DNA of 64,000 bases from Coptis chinensis. Taxonomy: Eukaryota; Streptophyta; Magnoliopsida; Ranunculales; Ranunculaceae. The translations under genes and the position numbers were made by a program. Location of the stretch: contig JADFTS010000077.1 in NCBI GenBank assembly GCA_015680905.1, positions 1 through 64,000 of the forward strand, given 5' to 3'. This document shows positions 11,974 through 23,629 of this stretch, piece by piece. How positions within the stretch are numbered: the first letter of the stretch is position 1; each line of letters begins with the position of its first letter. The notes beneath the pieces are model-generated. The model did no database searches. It was given only the letters and a program-made list of their open reading frames with translations, and had not been told where the DNA came from.

Positions 11974-13682
11974 TTAATCTTTTTGACTGAGACATCTCTG
12001 TTATTATATTTATAGTCTCCTATGTGTTAAATAATATTTGGTTTATTGCTGAGTTTTGACATTGGATGTGATTTTTATACGTGTACTAATTAAGTTGAGT
12101 CTAAATGGTATTAGTGTGATCTTGCGTAAATAGCACTTATATAATATAATGTGTCGCCCACATCTTTATATCTCTCCACGCCTTTTTGTTGAATAAAAAT
12201 GTTTATGACTGATGATGTCATGTGAAAAACCGCCCTAGAGAGGAACTAAGGTATTCGCCTTGCGGGCTGGTTGTATTCCTTATGTGTACGGGAATGTAGG
12301 TCTGGATTCCTTGAATGTACGAGAATGACCTGTTATATTTTTTTATGCCCAAAAGAGGCTTTGTTTATGCGCATAGAAAGCCCAGAGATGGTTGTGACTC
12401 ACAAGTTACGAGTTTACAAGATGAAAATATGTTTCTTGGAGGCGATATCCCCACTTAGGGCATATGTCTTGTAATGGTATTTTCAAGTGTGAGAGAGGCA
12501 CACGGGTATGTGTGATTTGGCAAATGTGTGAAGTGCAAATCGTAGAGCATGAACTAAAGGTTGGGCTGTGTCTATTAATAAATGAGTTAACGAGATAATT
12601 TATAAGAAAAGTAAAATATTGATTTTACGTATGACTGAGTTATTGCACATGAATATTTATGTATTATGATGTATATGATTTATTATAAATGAATGTTTAT
12701 GTGGTTTGTGTGAGTTGATACTCACGAGGGATCAATGTACTCTCTGCTTGTGATATTTCCTCGTTCTCATAAGTAGACGGGTGGATTTTAAGTAAAATAT
12801 TGGCTTTATGTATGAGCGAGTTGTTGGATATGATTGGTTGTGTTTTATGATATGATGCATATAATTTCTTATGAAGGAATGTGAATGTGGTTAGCGTGAT
12901 ATGATAGACATGAATGTTAATATTGGTGATATATTATGTCAGATTATGTATACCCATGATGGTTGCAGTGAGAGTGAAATAGATGTATAATTTAAAGGAT
13001 TACGTTTGAGAAATCTAACTTTGTTTTGTAGGAAGGTAGGACTTATTAACTTTTTATGCGAAACGTTGTCCTACCCTAACACCGAATTTGATAGATTAAA
13101 GGTAAGGTATAATTTATTTGTTTACTACTTTGAAATTATGTATTGTGAGCTTGCTTGGAAGAAACTATACCGCTTTGGAAAGCGGAATAAACTTGTTTTC
13201 CAAGTTGAAATGGTTGGTAATGTTTTATTTATTTATTAGAAAATTGAATGTTGATCTTGTATATTTTATTTTTTAATCTTACTAATACCAGCAAATTCAA
13301 TTTGTCAACCCATGTTTGCTTTCTTTTTGCAACGTGGGTGTGTTCTTGGGAACATAGATGGTGGAGTATAGTAAATGGGGATGCTTGATTTGGATTTGCT
13401 CTTGGAGTCTTACGGTTTTAAGTTTTCTAGAGTGTATGGTTTTGAATTGAGGAGATGTAATAGGGTTGGTTATTGCTTTTAATTTAACAATGTGATTGAA
13501 GGATTGTTCCGTTTGGTTTTAATTTGATCTTTTTTTTTTTTTTTTAATGTTGTGTTTGATAATAGGGTATTAAGTTTTGTTTAACCCCGGGTTTTTAGAT
13601 GATTGAATTGGGTGAAGATTGAGAAATTTATATCATAAATAATTCCCTGTTTTTAATTGTCCGGAAATTCCGGGGTGTGACA
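11974..13682. repeat. Terminal part of a very long LTR (left copy)
   Basis: The segment ends in CGGGGTGTGACA at 13,682, the inverse of TGTCACACCCCG, the terminus also seen on the 3.7-kb solo LTR at 46,706. The end cuts into the copia pre-integrase reading frame, so this LTR inserted into, or recombined with, the copia element. The other end is not identified. The 67-codon frame at 12,271-12,474 shows no domain. Orientation of the LTR is not certain because both ends of such LTRs look alike. Confidence 0.6.
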
Positions 13683-14083
13683 CTTATACATAGACAAAGT
13701 AAAAGGCAGTTTTGTACTCTTGCCTAGTGCACAATTTGAGCAAAAAGAAATACTAGAAGAACCTTTTACATCAACAATATTATTTTGAAAAAGTTTATGT
13801 AAAAACAGCATGAGTAGGGTGACCAAGTCTTTTTGTGCCAAGTTGATCTTTGAAATCTTTAGTGAAGACAAGGCAAGATAGAAATGAATGCAGATGAAGT
13901 ATGTTGCCTTTGTGAATTTGAAATGAGATGAAGAGGATATAGACCATGCTCAGTTGGTCCTTGGAAAAGTATCCTCCCCAAGGCAATGTCCTTGACAATG
14001 CATGCATTAGGAGTAAAAATTAGCACACAATGATTTTTTGTAACAAATTTATGAACACTTGGGAGATTGTGAGTGATGGATGG
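13683..14083 (-). pseudogene. Copia GAG-pre-integrase fragment (left copy)
   Basis: From 14,083 downward the protein contains PSITHNLPSVHKFVTKNHC, then CIVKDIALGRILFQGPTEHG, then an RLGHP motif and SFCSNCALGKSTKLPF. This is the order of the zinc-binding pre-integrase domain of copia Pol, which links protease to integrase. A small indel near 13,850-13,890 shifts the frame before RLGHP. The reading stops at the long-LTR border before any integrase core. Confidence 0.8.
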
Positions 14084-14095
14084 CACATGTAGGAC
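14084..14095. repeat. LINE target-site duplication, 3' side
   Basis: CACATGTAGGAC is repeated exactly at 14,936-14,947 and bounds the truncated LINE. The same pair flanks the LINE in the right copy (61,520-61,531 and 62,371-62,382). Confidence 0.9.
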
Positions 14096-14935
14096 TTTTT
14101 TTTTTTCTTTGCTTAAAGGAAATTGATTATATTAAAAATATAAAGTGAAAAAGTTACAAACAATAGTGCCTATGCCTGACTGCAGCTAGTGCGCTTTCAA
14201 GCTAATTACATCACTTAATGAATCGAAAATAGGTGGTGTGTTGGTTTTCCAGGTTCACCATGAATCGTGGTCTTGTTTCCCACCACATACTATCACCCCT
14301 AATCATATTAGCCCCATGTCTGACGCATTTATCTGCCCCAATATTTGTCTCCCTCCAAGCTGCAGTTACATTTATCCACTCTGCCTTAGACTGGAGTGAG
14401 CTCCATGCTGCTCTTGCCTTCCAATGGACCTTGTCCCCTTGAAATACTTTTGCAGCTACTATATAGTCAGTTTCGACCTATATCTTGGACCAGCTCATCT
14501 CCTCTGACTTTTGAATTGCTTGTATGATGGCTTGAGTCCCGACAACATAGTTTGTTGTGACACCGAGGCCACCTACTGATGCACCTAGAAAAGCCCCTTG
14601 ATGATCTCTGAGCACATAGCCCCAACCTGAGCTTCCCAGGTTTCCTTTAGAGTAACCATCGGTGTTTGCTTTGATTACTCCTACTGGTGGTGTCCCCCAA
14701 TGACATTCAAAGATTTGGGGAGCTCTTCTCACCTTATTTGGCAGTTTTAGTGCGTGCAAAGTCAAAAACTCCGTTACATAGTTCTTCATACTACCTGTTG
14801 ATCTGTGATGTGCTCTTGTCACAGCTTTTCTGATTAGGTAGCATATCTGAGTGAAGTTGGAGGTTTTGTTGTCATATAGAACCATATTTTGGTTCTTCCA
14901 TAAGCTCACTAGGCAGGTGATAGAACAAGCCATGA
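14096..14935 (-). mobile_element. 5'-truncated LINE with RNase H-like domain (left copy)
   Basis: It is 840 bp long, bounded by a 12-bp target duplication, with a T-run at the low-coordinate end representing the poly(A) tail of a minus-strand insertion. The frame at 14,478-14,933 encodes the start of an RNase H-like domain of the plant LINE type (GVIKANTDG, then SSGWGYVLRDHQGAFLG). After an in-frame TAG near 14,478 it continues with VETDYIVAAKVF and the rest of the domain. The stop is shared with the right copy, so the source or the insertion was already defective before the duplication. The 5' end lacks endonuclease and reverse transcriptase, as expected from incomplete target-primed reverse transcription. 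Confidence 0.85.
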
Positions 14936-14947
14936 CACATGTAGGAC

Positions 14948-16393
14948 ATTGTGTAATTTAAAAAAACATGATTGGAATTGATAGGTTTTAATAATGTAGA
15001 ACCGGTATGGTGTATAGACAAACCTTGACCATTGCCCACTAGAATTTTGTCAGATCCATTGCAGTCTGAATGTATTAAGAGATTTGATAGACTTGAGGTG
15101 AGGTGATTGGTTGCACCAGTGTCAGCATGCCATAAAGAATCCCTGGAGTTATAAGCTGATGAGACTTACTTTGAACCATTATTTGTTGAGGCAGAACCAT
15201 TAGGAGCATTGTCATACATGTTAGCTAACATAGCCAACTTTGCTAGTTGAATTCTCCCCACATAAAAGTGATTCATGCGGCTGTGACAATCTATTGCAAT
15301 ATGTCCAAATTTTTCACAAATTTGACACTGAGGCCTTGAATGTGAATTAGAACCACTGGAACCATAGCCCCCATAGTTGTTGGAACTGGAGTTTGAACTT
15401 GAAGCATTGTTATAGTTCCCATAGTTATTATAACTTGAGTTTGAACTTGAAACATTGTTATAGTTCCCATTATAACTGTTATTGCCTCTGCCCCTGTAGT
15501 TCCCTCTGTTTGATTCTCTATAATTATTAGTATCTCCTCTTCCTCTATTGTTGTAGTTCCCTCTATTGGATGATCCGTCATAAAAAGCGTGAGCCACTTG
15601 TTCTGTAGATCAAATCCCTCTGTCTGTTACTTTCCTCCAAGTTAAGTTCTTCACTTAATGCAAGATTATGTAGCTCTTCAACACTAACATGATCATTTTA
15701 GAGAGCACTCTGGTAGAGGTCTTAAAGGCAGCATATTCCGAAAATAGACCATATAGAATATGAAAAACCATATCAGCTTCATCAAGTACAAATCCAAAGC
15801 ACCATCCAGTTTATCAAATATTTGCTTGAGCTTCTGAGTTGTAGTTTAGTCTTGAGTTGTAGAACATGAGATCTCGATTTGTTAGACAACCTATTCTCCA
15901 GAGTCAACCATAATGCTCTAGCAGTTGGTAAACCAACCACATACAACAATAATTCTTGTGAAAGAGTTGCATTAAGCCATATCAAACACATATGATCTTT
16001 CTTTATCCATGCCACACAATGAGGATTGATCTGATTTGTCAAATTACCATTACTATCCATTAAAAACTGAGGTGGACATAAATCAGTACCTTAAATTAAG
16101 CCTTGTAGATCATACATCTTGAAAATAAGCTGAAACAGATGTTTCCATTATTGATAGTTTTCTGGAGTAAGCTTCACTAGTACCATGTTGCTGATGTTCT
16201 GGAATGAATAAGAGGTATTTGTAGGTGGTGTTGCCATTGGTAACTGCATATGGAACCCTAGTGGAGGATGTGAAGCATTTGATTGTGCTTGAAAACCTCT
16301 ATTGAAATTATAACTCTTATAAGGAATTCCATTAAAGATTTGATGAGAAACATCATTAGAAGTTGAACGCCATTGTAAACAGGAACTTGACAT
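14948..16393 (-). pseudogene. Copia Gag and protease-like region (left copy)
   Basis: Starting at the ATG at 16,393, the N-terminus is Ser/Asn-rich, followed by VLVKLTPENYQQW and CLIWLNATLSQELL...ALWLTLENRL, the core of the copia-type Gag. A Gly/Asn/Ser-rich stretch and a CCHC knuckle (CQICEKFGHIAIDC, near 15,290) follow. After a TAA at about 15,163 comes the protease segment DTGATNHLT. The stop near 16,090 (LI-stop) is common to both copies. The TAA at 15,163 is a C-to-A change found only here, since the right copy reads through. Gag would package the RNA. Frameshifts near 15,820 also break it. Confidence 0.8.
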
Positions 16394-16644
16394 TTGTTGG
16401 AGTATGAGGGCGTGCGCCTATTATTTGCTCCTTGTGTATAGGCGAGCGCCCATATATTGTTGACGTATGTAATGTCCCCCGTTTCTATAAGTGTGGACTA
16501 TCAATTTAGTATGCTAAACTGAACCGTGTCTAGTATTTCTTTTCTCATGTGTAAGAGCAACTTAACCCCCAAGGTAGATTAAGTATACATATAAAACTCT
16601 TGATATAGTATAATAACACTCTATAACCTTATTATTCTAGCCTC
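16394..16644 (-). other. Copia 5' leader-like sequence
   Basis: This lies upstream of the Gag start and is shared with the right copy to 64,000. It has no gene. The leader would continue at 22,610 on the other side of the LINE. Confidence 0.4.
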
Positions 16645-16656
16645 AATTCTTCTCCA
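16645..16656. repeat. LINE target-site duplication, 3' side
   Basis: AATTCTTCTCCA is repeated exactly at 22,598-22,609, bounding the LINE between them. Confidence 0.85.
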
Positions 16657-16726
16657 TTCTTCTTCTTTTTAAACAATAAGCTGGGGTTAGGCTGACCCCC
16701 ACCTGCATATATTAACCAAAACGTAC

Positions 16727-17550
16727 TTATCTGGTATCTAATGCATCCTCCTCTATGAGATTACTAAGTTCTCTACCTATTGGAGGTCCATAATGCATTA
16801 GTTCATTACAATGTGAAGGAGCTAGTCCTGCAAGATGATTTGCAGGCCTATTGGCCTCTCTAAAAACATGTGAAAATTTACAACTCAGGAATTTCAGAGC
16901 AGTGTCTAATATGTGTGCCAACACATTTTGGCATTGCCATTGTGGTTTGGCAATTTTTGTTATTATCTGTATTGCTGAGAGAGAATCAGATTCCACTTCC
17001 ACTTTTTGAAATCCCATTTCCTAACAAATACAAAGTCCAACCTCTATGGCTTTCATCTCTTGGTAGATAATGGATTGCTCACCTCCACTTCTTGTATACG
17101 CTGCCAACAATACTCCCTTACTGTCCCTAATTACACCATCGTGACCCATTCCCTTCTCTGACAAGGACCCATCAGCATTTAACTTCACACTATCCTGTTC
17201 TGGGCAATTCCAATATACACTTTGTTGTTTAACTCTTTCAAACTTTACCTACAGCCCGAGATCTTGGGATAATCTTCTCGCTTTTATCGAATCTTCCATT
17301 GAAGCGATCTTGAGTTGTACATACGCCTTCATTTTTCTGAGAATTCTTTTTAAAACCACTGCTGCTGGTTGCGCATTGTTCTTGAAGCTTCGGGCATTTC
17401 TTTCTTTCCAAATCCCATCTATAACAGCACAAATATAGACCTTAACAATTTCAGTTACTTGGCTAACTCCCCGGCAGATTCTCAGTATGGAAGACCATTC
17501 TTGATTCGAATTACAGTGATCTGAAATAATGCCCAGCATCGACATGATTC
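16727..17550 (-). pseudogene. LINE ORF2 C-terminus: zinc-binding region and RNase H
   Basis: The frame at 16,727-17,017 reads VEVESDSLSAIQII and then HVFREANRPANHLAGLA, the central and C-terminal motifs of the RNase H domain used by plant LINEs to remove RNA from the hybrid. Upstream, 17,249-17,545 gives a linker with an IWKERNARSFKN segment typical of the region between reverse transcriptase and RNase H. The two pieces are separated by frame breaks around 17,020-17,240, where the N-terminal RNase H part can still be read in fragments. Confidence 0.8.
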
Positions 17551-17615
17551 CCTTAATGATTACCCGAGAATATTCACACTCAAAATAGAGATGGTTGGAG
17601 AGCTATCTACTTTGG

Positions 17616-19680
17616 TTACAAAGACAGCAAGAAGAATGAGTAAGAATTTTTTTTATACACTAACCGATCTTGAGTTGACAAGCTATTGGAGAACAATTGC
17701 CAGCAAGTAAAGGAATGTCGTGGAATGACTAATCGACCCCAAACTAACTTCTGCCATCTGACTTTCCTTCCATGTCTTCTCAAGGCCTCATATGCGCTGC
17801 TTGACGTGAAATTCCCACTTTGATGTGGCTTCCAAATTACTTTGTCTTTCTCTAAATGTCTCTCAATTGTCGTAGACCTGATGTCCTCCCTTAGACGATT
17901 GCACTGAATATTCTCAACTATTCCATTCCAATCTCCACCTGATATTAGCTCACTAACCTTTGCATTGAGAGGACGCTGGATACTCATGACAGCTTGTGTA
18001 TTTGCCAGAAGAGGGCTGCTGTTACACCATAGATCATGCCATAAAAGCATGTCTTCTCCATTTGATATTGAGTAAAGGATAATATCTTTTGCATATTTTC
18101 TACAATTGAGAATGTTTATTAATGACCAGGAGCAATCTTTTGGTACTGCCATGGTCCACAAGAATTTATTCTTGAGCTGGTTCTTCCATATCCAATCAAC
18201 CCACAGAGTATTTTCTTTACTCGCTATCTTGAACAATAACCCACATTGTGCACCTGTGTTCCATGTTTCCATATTCATAATGCCTAGCCCTCCCTCTTCC
18301 TTTGCTTTGCTGATAGTACCAATACTTGCTTGATGCACACACCTTTTGATATCAGTCCCACTCCATAGGAAAGTAGCACATATCTTTTCCACTTGTTCTA
18401 GAATAGATATTGGTAAAATGAAAGTTCTAGCCCAATAGATATGTAGAGAGCTAAGAGTCGATACAATCAACTGGAGCCTGCCTGCATGAGAGAGTAAACA
18501 TGCTTTCCAATCCTTGATTTTCCCAGTTACTTTTTCAACCAGAGGTTGGCAATCTTTGATACCTAATCGAGTAGAAAAGAGTGGGAGACCAAGGTATTTC
18601 ACTGGAGGTTTGACAAGCTCAATTCATAGAATTTGAGCAAAGTCTAAAGAATCTTGATGCCCCCATAGCCCCAGTCATAATGGTAGTCTTCTGGGAATTG
18701 ATTTGAAGCCCTGTAGCATCACTAAAAGCATGCAAGCAATCTTTGAGGGCTGCAACAGATGTAACTTCCCCTTTACAGAAGATCAGAACATCATCTGCAA
18801 AGGTCAGGTGGGTGAGAAGACTCCTCTTGCATTTAGAATGATATTGGATCAGCTTGTTATCAATACTTTCTCTGATCACACATCCCAAAATCTCCATGAT
18901 TAAGACAAAAGGGTATGGGGACATGGGATCGCCCTGTCTTAAACCTCTTCCTCCAGCAAAAAAACCCTTCCGGTAAGCCATTTATAAGAATAGAATAGTA
19001 AGGTGAGCTTATACACATCTGTATCCATCTCTTCATCTTTGGTGGGAAGAGAAATTTATCCAACATGACTAGGATAGATTCCCAGCTTACCATATCATAT
19101 GCCTTTCTAATATCCACCTTAACTGAACATTTTGGGGTACCATGTCTTCTTTCGTAGCCTCTCAACACTTCATGAGCTAGAAGGATGTTGTCTTGTATCG
19201 ATCTCTCAGGGATAAAGGCAGATTGATTCTCATGTACTATCTCTGATATTACCAGTTGTAGTCAGGATGTAATCACTTTGGAAACACACTTGTACAGAAT
19301 ATTGCAAAGTGCAATTGGCCAATAATCTTCCACCTTAGAAGGATTGCTCATTTTTGGAATTAGGCATAGAAATGACATTTGTTCCCCTCGGCATCTTAGA
19401 AGTTCTGAAGACATTCCTGATAGCATTCAAGACATCCTACCCCACTATATCCCAACAATATTTAAAAAAGAAAGGATTATACCCATCTGGCCCTGGCACT
19501 TTATTATTCTCCATCGCAAACAATGCTTCTCTGATTTCTGTATCAGTGATATCATCAACCAAAACCTTTCTCGTGACTAGATCAATCACATTTCTAACTT
19601 TCAAACTCATGAAGAACTCTCTCTCGCTGATTGTTGGAGCTGCAGTTCCCACTGTTTGAGTAAAATTCTTTACAATGCTC
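17616..19680 (-). pseudogene. LINE ORF2 reverse transcriptase
   Basis: In minus-strand order: MENNKVPGPDGYNPFFFKYC (19,437-19,652), KVDIRKAYDMVSW (19,168 down), RQGDPMSPYPFVLIMEIL and FADDVLIFCKG (18,981-18,619, with FADD as the catalytic box), then KYLGLPLF and the long C-terminal thumb and zf-RVT region (18,602-17,616), including a W..LVWGRLVIPRHSFTCW motif. The longest open piece is 328 codons. At least three frame breaks separate the pieces, so no active enzyme can be made. The domain order matches plant L1 ORF2. Confidence 0.9.
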
Positions 19681-20958
19681 TATGCAACTTCTGTCTGCCC
19701 ATATATTGTTACCCCATTGTCATTGGAGATGGCCCATATTCCTTTCTTTGCTGCTTTTTCCTTCAAAGAATTGAAGAAGTAACTGGTACATCTATCCCTA
19801 CCTGTACTCCATTTCTCCTCTGATTTCTGTTGCATGTCAATCTCTTCTGCTCTTGCTAGCTCGATATACTTCTTCATGGCCACCCTTTATTTTTCTCCTA
19901 TATTAACATCACTTGAATTATTCTGGAAATTTAATTGAGCATCCTGTAACTCCTGCCTTGCTGAGTTCACTCTCTCATGTAGATTTGAAAAATTCATCCT
20001 TGCCCATGGCCTAATCCTTGCCTTCAACAACTTCAGCTTCTGTATCAAGATATACATTGGGTTATTGTAAATTTTGGTGCTCCATACTTCCTCGAGCATG
20101 GCCTTGAACTCTGACTGGTAAACCCAAAAATTTCGAAATCTGAATGGAGTTGGAGTTCTAGAATAATCAACCCATGTAAGAAGCATTAGCGAGTGATCCG
20201 ATACTCCTTAAGGTAAAAATTCGCCCTGACTGAGGATAAGGAGTTAGCCACAAACTATTCACTAGGCATCTGTCTATCCTTGACATGATTCTGGCTGTCC
20301 CAATAGACTTGTTCCACCAAGTGTAGAAAAATCCAATTGAATTAATATCAGACAATCCCGTATTCTGAAGTCAAAGATTGAATTCAATAGCTTCATTCGG
20401 ATGCATTGGGTCACCCCCCAATCTTTCATTAGCCGCCTTGATGTTATTAAAGTCCCTAGCTACACACCACGGCTCTTTAACTGATTTATGAAAACTCATC
20501 AAGTCCTTCCACAAAGCTGGTCTCACATGGGAATTGTTACAAGCATATATAATTGTTAATAAAAATTCTTCCGCACTTGGAAGATATTTGACTCTGCAGT
20601 GAATATATTGCTCAAAGTCTGCTATCTTGTGTACATGAACAACTCCAGGATTCTAACAAACCCATATTCGCCCTGACTGACTCTTGTCATAATTGTTAAC
20701 ATGCTCCAATAAAGGACAACAAACCCTCCTAATGATATCATAGTTTGGTCTTTTTACTTTTGTTTCCAACAACCCAAAAATACATAACTTTTTGTCTATT
20801 CTCACCTTATTTATTTCTGCAACTTTCAACAAATCATTTGCTCCCCTCACATTCCAAATGCTAATAGGTTCTATCATTGATCCTATCTTTTTTGTTTCTC
20901 GAACCCTTGGGTCTGCCCCTACTCTTGTTTCCTTGTTTTTTCTTTTCATTAGAACCAT
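19680..20958 (-). pseudogene. LINE ORF2 endonuclease and linker
   Basis: The segment begins near 20,880 with SIWNVRGAN...KVAEI and FGLLETKVK, the N-terminal motifs of the endonuclease/exonuclease/phosphatase fold that nicks the target. It continues at 20,355-20,167 with GFFYTWWNK and SRIDRCLVN from the domain's C-terminal half. The 20,186-19,680 part holds the linker to reverse transcriptase (KARIRPWARMNFS, then RCTSYFFNSLKEKA). The reading frame changes at least three times. The ORF2 start overlaps the end of ORF1. Confidence 0.85.
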
Positions 20959-22477
20959 GATCCTTTTTTCCTTTACTTCTGGTCACCACACCTCCTGGTG
21001 ATGTTGGAGATTGAGGCTCAACTGTCAAAGGAATTAAGTTCTTATCCTTGAAGTATTCAGTTTCCTCTTCATAAGTTTCATCATCTGACATCTCCCCATA
21101 TCTTAGCACCTCAAAGCTGTTATGGTATTCCTGTTGCTTAACGTCATATTGCAGCATGTGATTCAAGCTCATATCTGTCTCAACTTCTTGTACTATCTCC
21201 ACATAAGGCACTATGGTTGTACTCAAATCGCTCTGTTCCCTCTCTTTATCTCTGTCCCTCGGGTCACTGACAATGTCACTCAACTGACCATGATCAGTTA
21301 CAAAAGGAATTGGTATCTTTGTCGTATACATCTCCGGGATCACAAGACTCAAATCTGAATCCACCACTGTACCCTCAGCCGAATTACTAGTTGCCACTTC
21401 AAGCTCTGTTACTCTTTGATTCACTATAACCATTTATGCTTCCTGTGTTAAGGTCTCTGTACTCTGATCAATATCTTGATCCAGGACAGCATCAGTAGTC
21501 ACACCCACATCACAGTTGGCTATTAAATTCTGTTCATTACTTGCAGTAGAAGTACCACCCGTAACCACCTCTCCATCAATTGTTCTAAAGCAGCTACTTT
21601 CAGGCTGAATCGGAGTATTGTCAACCTCTACTTCTTTCTCTCTAGTCACCCGAGACTCAGTTTTGCTCGTTTTTCTTATATAGTCTGCAGTAAAGTGCCA
21701 TAAAAATTTACAATTCCCACACATCTTAGGAATCCATCCATATTCTACAGATATTCTTCGTATGTCATCCCTACCCATTTCTACATCAAAGAACGTTGGG
21801 AGTTCAGCAGTACTCTCAACTTTAACACTTACTCGTGCGTATTTCAATCTTTTCCTGTGAGCAGTAGCGTCATCCATACTGTTAAGCATCCAAAGACGAC
21901 TTACCAGGTAGCTCAACCCGTCATCCGTCCATAACTCCTTTGGGGCATTGTGCAAGTTAACCCATATGGGAATTAATTGCACCAAATTCCTCCTTCTTTC
22001 TATATCTTGAGACCACTTTGATATCACAAAGCATCGTCCTGAAATGTAGACAGATCCCGTTTCTAAGACCTTGTTTCTATCATCACTATTAGAGAACTTG
22101 AAGTAAAATAATTCTTCATCTGCAACCATCTCAAAATTTCCTTTTAGTTTCCAACGTTTTCTCAAGAGATCCCTCACAATAAGGAATGGAAGTCGTTTCT
22201 CGAGAAAGAAGCCTACAACATAATCATACCATTCAGTGATACCTTTCATCACTAAGTCTAAAGGTATTTGTGTGATACCATCAACAATTTGTACATCAAC
22301 TTTCTATAACGAATTGTTTAAAGGTGTAGTCTTGGCGGCTTGGAACAAAGTACTCCAAGGAGAATGACGTGGTTAAGCTGAGATCCTCTCTCTCTCCTCG
22401 TTGTTATTGTTATTTATCTCTCTTACCTCTGAATGGAGGGGAGGGAAATTTTGAATGTTAACCGAAAGGTTCGCCAT
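20861..22477 (-). pseudogene. LINE ORF1 (DUF4283-type nucleic-acid-binding protein)
   Basis: The likely ATG is at 22,477 (MANLSVNIQNFPPL). In-frame stops lie near 22,377 and 22,303, and a TAA immediately precedes 21,433. Otherwise the frame is continuous over about 540 codons. The middle has the DUF4283 core (LRKRWKLKGNFEM...FYFKFSN) and an incomplete knuckle (CGNCKFLWHF). The C-terminus is basic (SRGRPKGSRNKK). ORF1 of plant L1 elements binds the RNA and forms the particle. Three stops with no frameshift suggest ordinary point-mutation decay. Confidence 0.85.
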
Positions 22478-22597
22478 GACAAGGTTCAGAATATCAAAAC
22501 GAGGGGATTGAAAGTTGTTTCCTTTTTAGAACTCACACTGTAATCAATGGAGGATTTTACCCGAGAAGGAACAAAACAACATGTTTGAGAAGATAAG

Positions 22598-22609
22598 AAT
22601 TCTTCTCCA
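22598..22609. repeat. LINE target-site duplication, 5' side
   Basis: AATTCTTCTCCA is identical to 16,645-16,656. It marks the 5' end of the LINE and suggests that the insertion is not 5'-truncated. Confidence 0.85.
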
Positions 22610-23402
22610 AGCTATTTTTAACTAAAAGCAGCAAAATAAAAGTGTATTAGATCACTTCAGCAACTTAAGTTATATCACATCCTATCTCCCAAAACCTGGT
22701 CCCCATTTTTGAGTTCTTTCTTACTTGCTGCCCAATTCTTTCTTCTTGGTTCCCTATTACAAGCAATGTCACAACTCTCTTTGCATCACCACTAACAATA
22801 TTGATCGATCGTCATTAAAACTTGAATTCACTGTTTGATAACCTTAAAAGCTTGATCATGAAGAACTGCACCATTAGAATTGATAAAGGATGTTAGATTT
22901 GGAGCAACAACACCATTTGCAGAAGAAATCGATGCTTGATTTAGAGAAAACGCATCACTTGTAGAAGTAATCAATGTTGGATTTGAAGCAACAACATTTG
23001 GAATTGATGCTTGATTTAGAGCAAAAGCATCACTTGTAGTAGTAATCAATGCTGGATTTTGAGCTACAACAATTGAATCTGAACCAGTTTGATTCATGTT
23101 TGTAGTCGATTGATTGTTATCTCGTGTTGAAGATATCTGATTCAACGTTGAAGGTTGAGTTGTTTGATTTGTTCTTGCCATTAGAAACCCTAGATTCAAT
23201 TCAACGTTCTTGATGATCTTGAATCTTTAACTAACAAACACTGAAGATCTTTAGCTTGAGAATGAAACTATCAAATCTGCGAAAGAAACTGATGAAATTT
23301 GACGAATCGAGATGAATACTCGAATTTGGATCAATGCTTGTCGGCAATTTGTTCCCATACCATTATAAGAAGTTAATCACACTGAAAATGAGGATTATTC
23401 TT
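22610..23402 (-). other. Continuation of the copia 5' region with a low-complexity ORF
   Basis: By joining across the LINE, this should continue the copia leader. A minus-strand frame from the ATG at 23,181 to 22,828 encodes an Asn/Ser/Thr/Gln-rich protein with an imperfect internal repeat (NPALITTTSDAFALNQASI, then NPTLITSTSDAFSLNQASI). It has no known domain. Further upstream, TGGTATGGGAAC (minus, about 23,374-23,363) weakly resembles the copia primer site TGGTATCAGAGC. Whether the ORF is a Gag N-terminus, a captured exon or chance is open. 22,610-22,827 has no gene. Confidence 0.3.
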
Positions 23403-23629
23403 GGGTGATCTTGGACATACCCAACAAAACACTCCCATACCCCAACTTTAAAATAAATAAATAAAATTATTTTAAACACATTTAGCTTCCTAAATTACCC
23501 TTCTTTTTTATTAGATGTACCCAAGATATTTATTGACTAAAACAAGTCATTTACTCTACGTGATTCCGAAGAAAAAGACCGCGATTTTTTTTTAATAACC
23601 CCTCTTATTCTTTTATCTCATCAATAAAC

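Larger units (their letters stand above)
11814..16569. repeat. Left copy of segmental duplication, part 2
   Basis: It continues the alignment with the right copy from about 59,260 to 64,000, including a long LTR end, a copia fragment and a LINE inside it. This part shows far fewer differences from the right copy than 1-1,521 does. The right limit of the duplication is not visible because the right copy runs off the window. Confidence 0.9.
13683..16656 (-). mobile_element. Ty1/copia element, truncated and interrupted (left copy)
   Basis: Read from high to low coordinates it gives a copia-type Gag with a CCHC zinc knuckle, a protease-like segment, a LINE insertion (14,096-14,935) and the GAG-pre-integrase region, ending abruptly at the long LTR at 13,682. 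Integrase core, reverse transcriptase and 3' LTR are missing. Its 5' part is separated from 22,610 onward by the LINE at 16,657-22,597. Confidence 0.75.
16657..22597 (-). mobile_element. Near full-length L1-type LINE, decayed
   Basis: It is 5,941 bp long with a perfect 12-bp target duplication. The 3' tail is at the low end, a degenerate poly(A) seen as TTCTTCTTCTTTTT. The order on the minus strand is ORF1 (DUF4283 and CCHC-like), endonuclease, reverse transcriptase, zf-RVT and RNase H, the standard plant L1 plan. All parts contain stops or frameshifts. It inserted into the copia leader. Confidence 0.9.

Noticed and set aside
12271-12474. 67-codon frame conserved at 59,717-59,920
   Set aside because: The whole surrounding block is near-identical by recent duplication, so conservation says nothing about coding; no domain is seen.
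14233-14442. Plus-strand 69-codon frame, also at 61,668-61,877
   Set aside because: Antisense of the LINE RNase H domain, which reads clearly on the minus strand.
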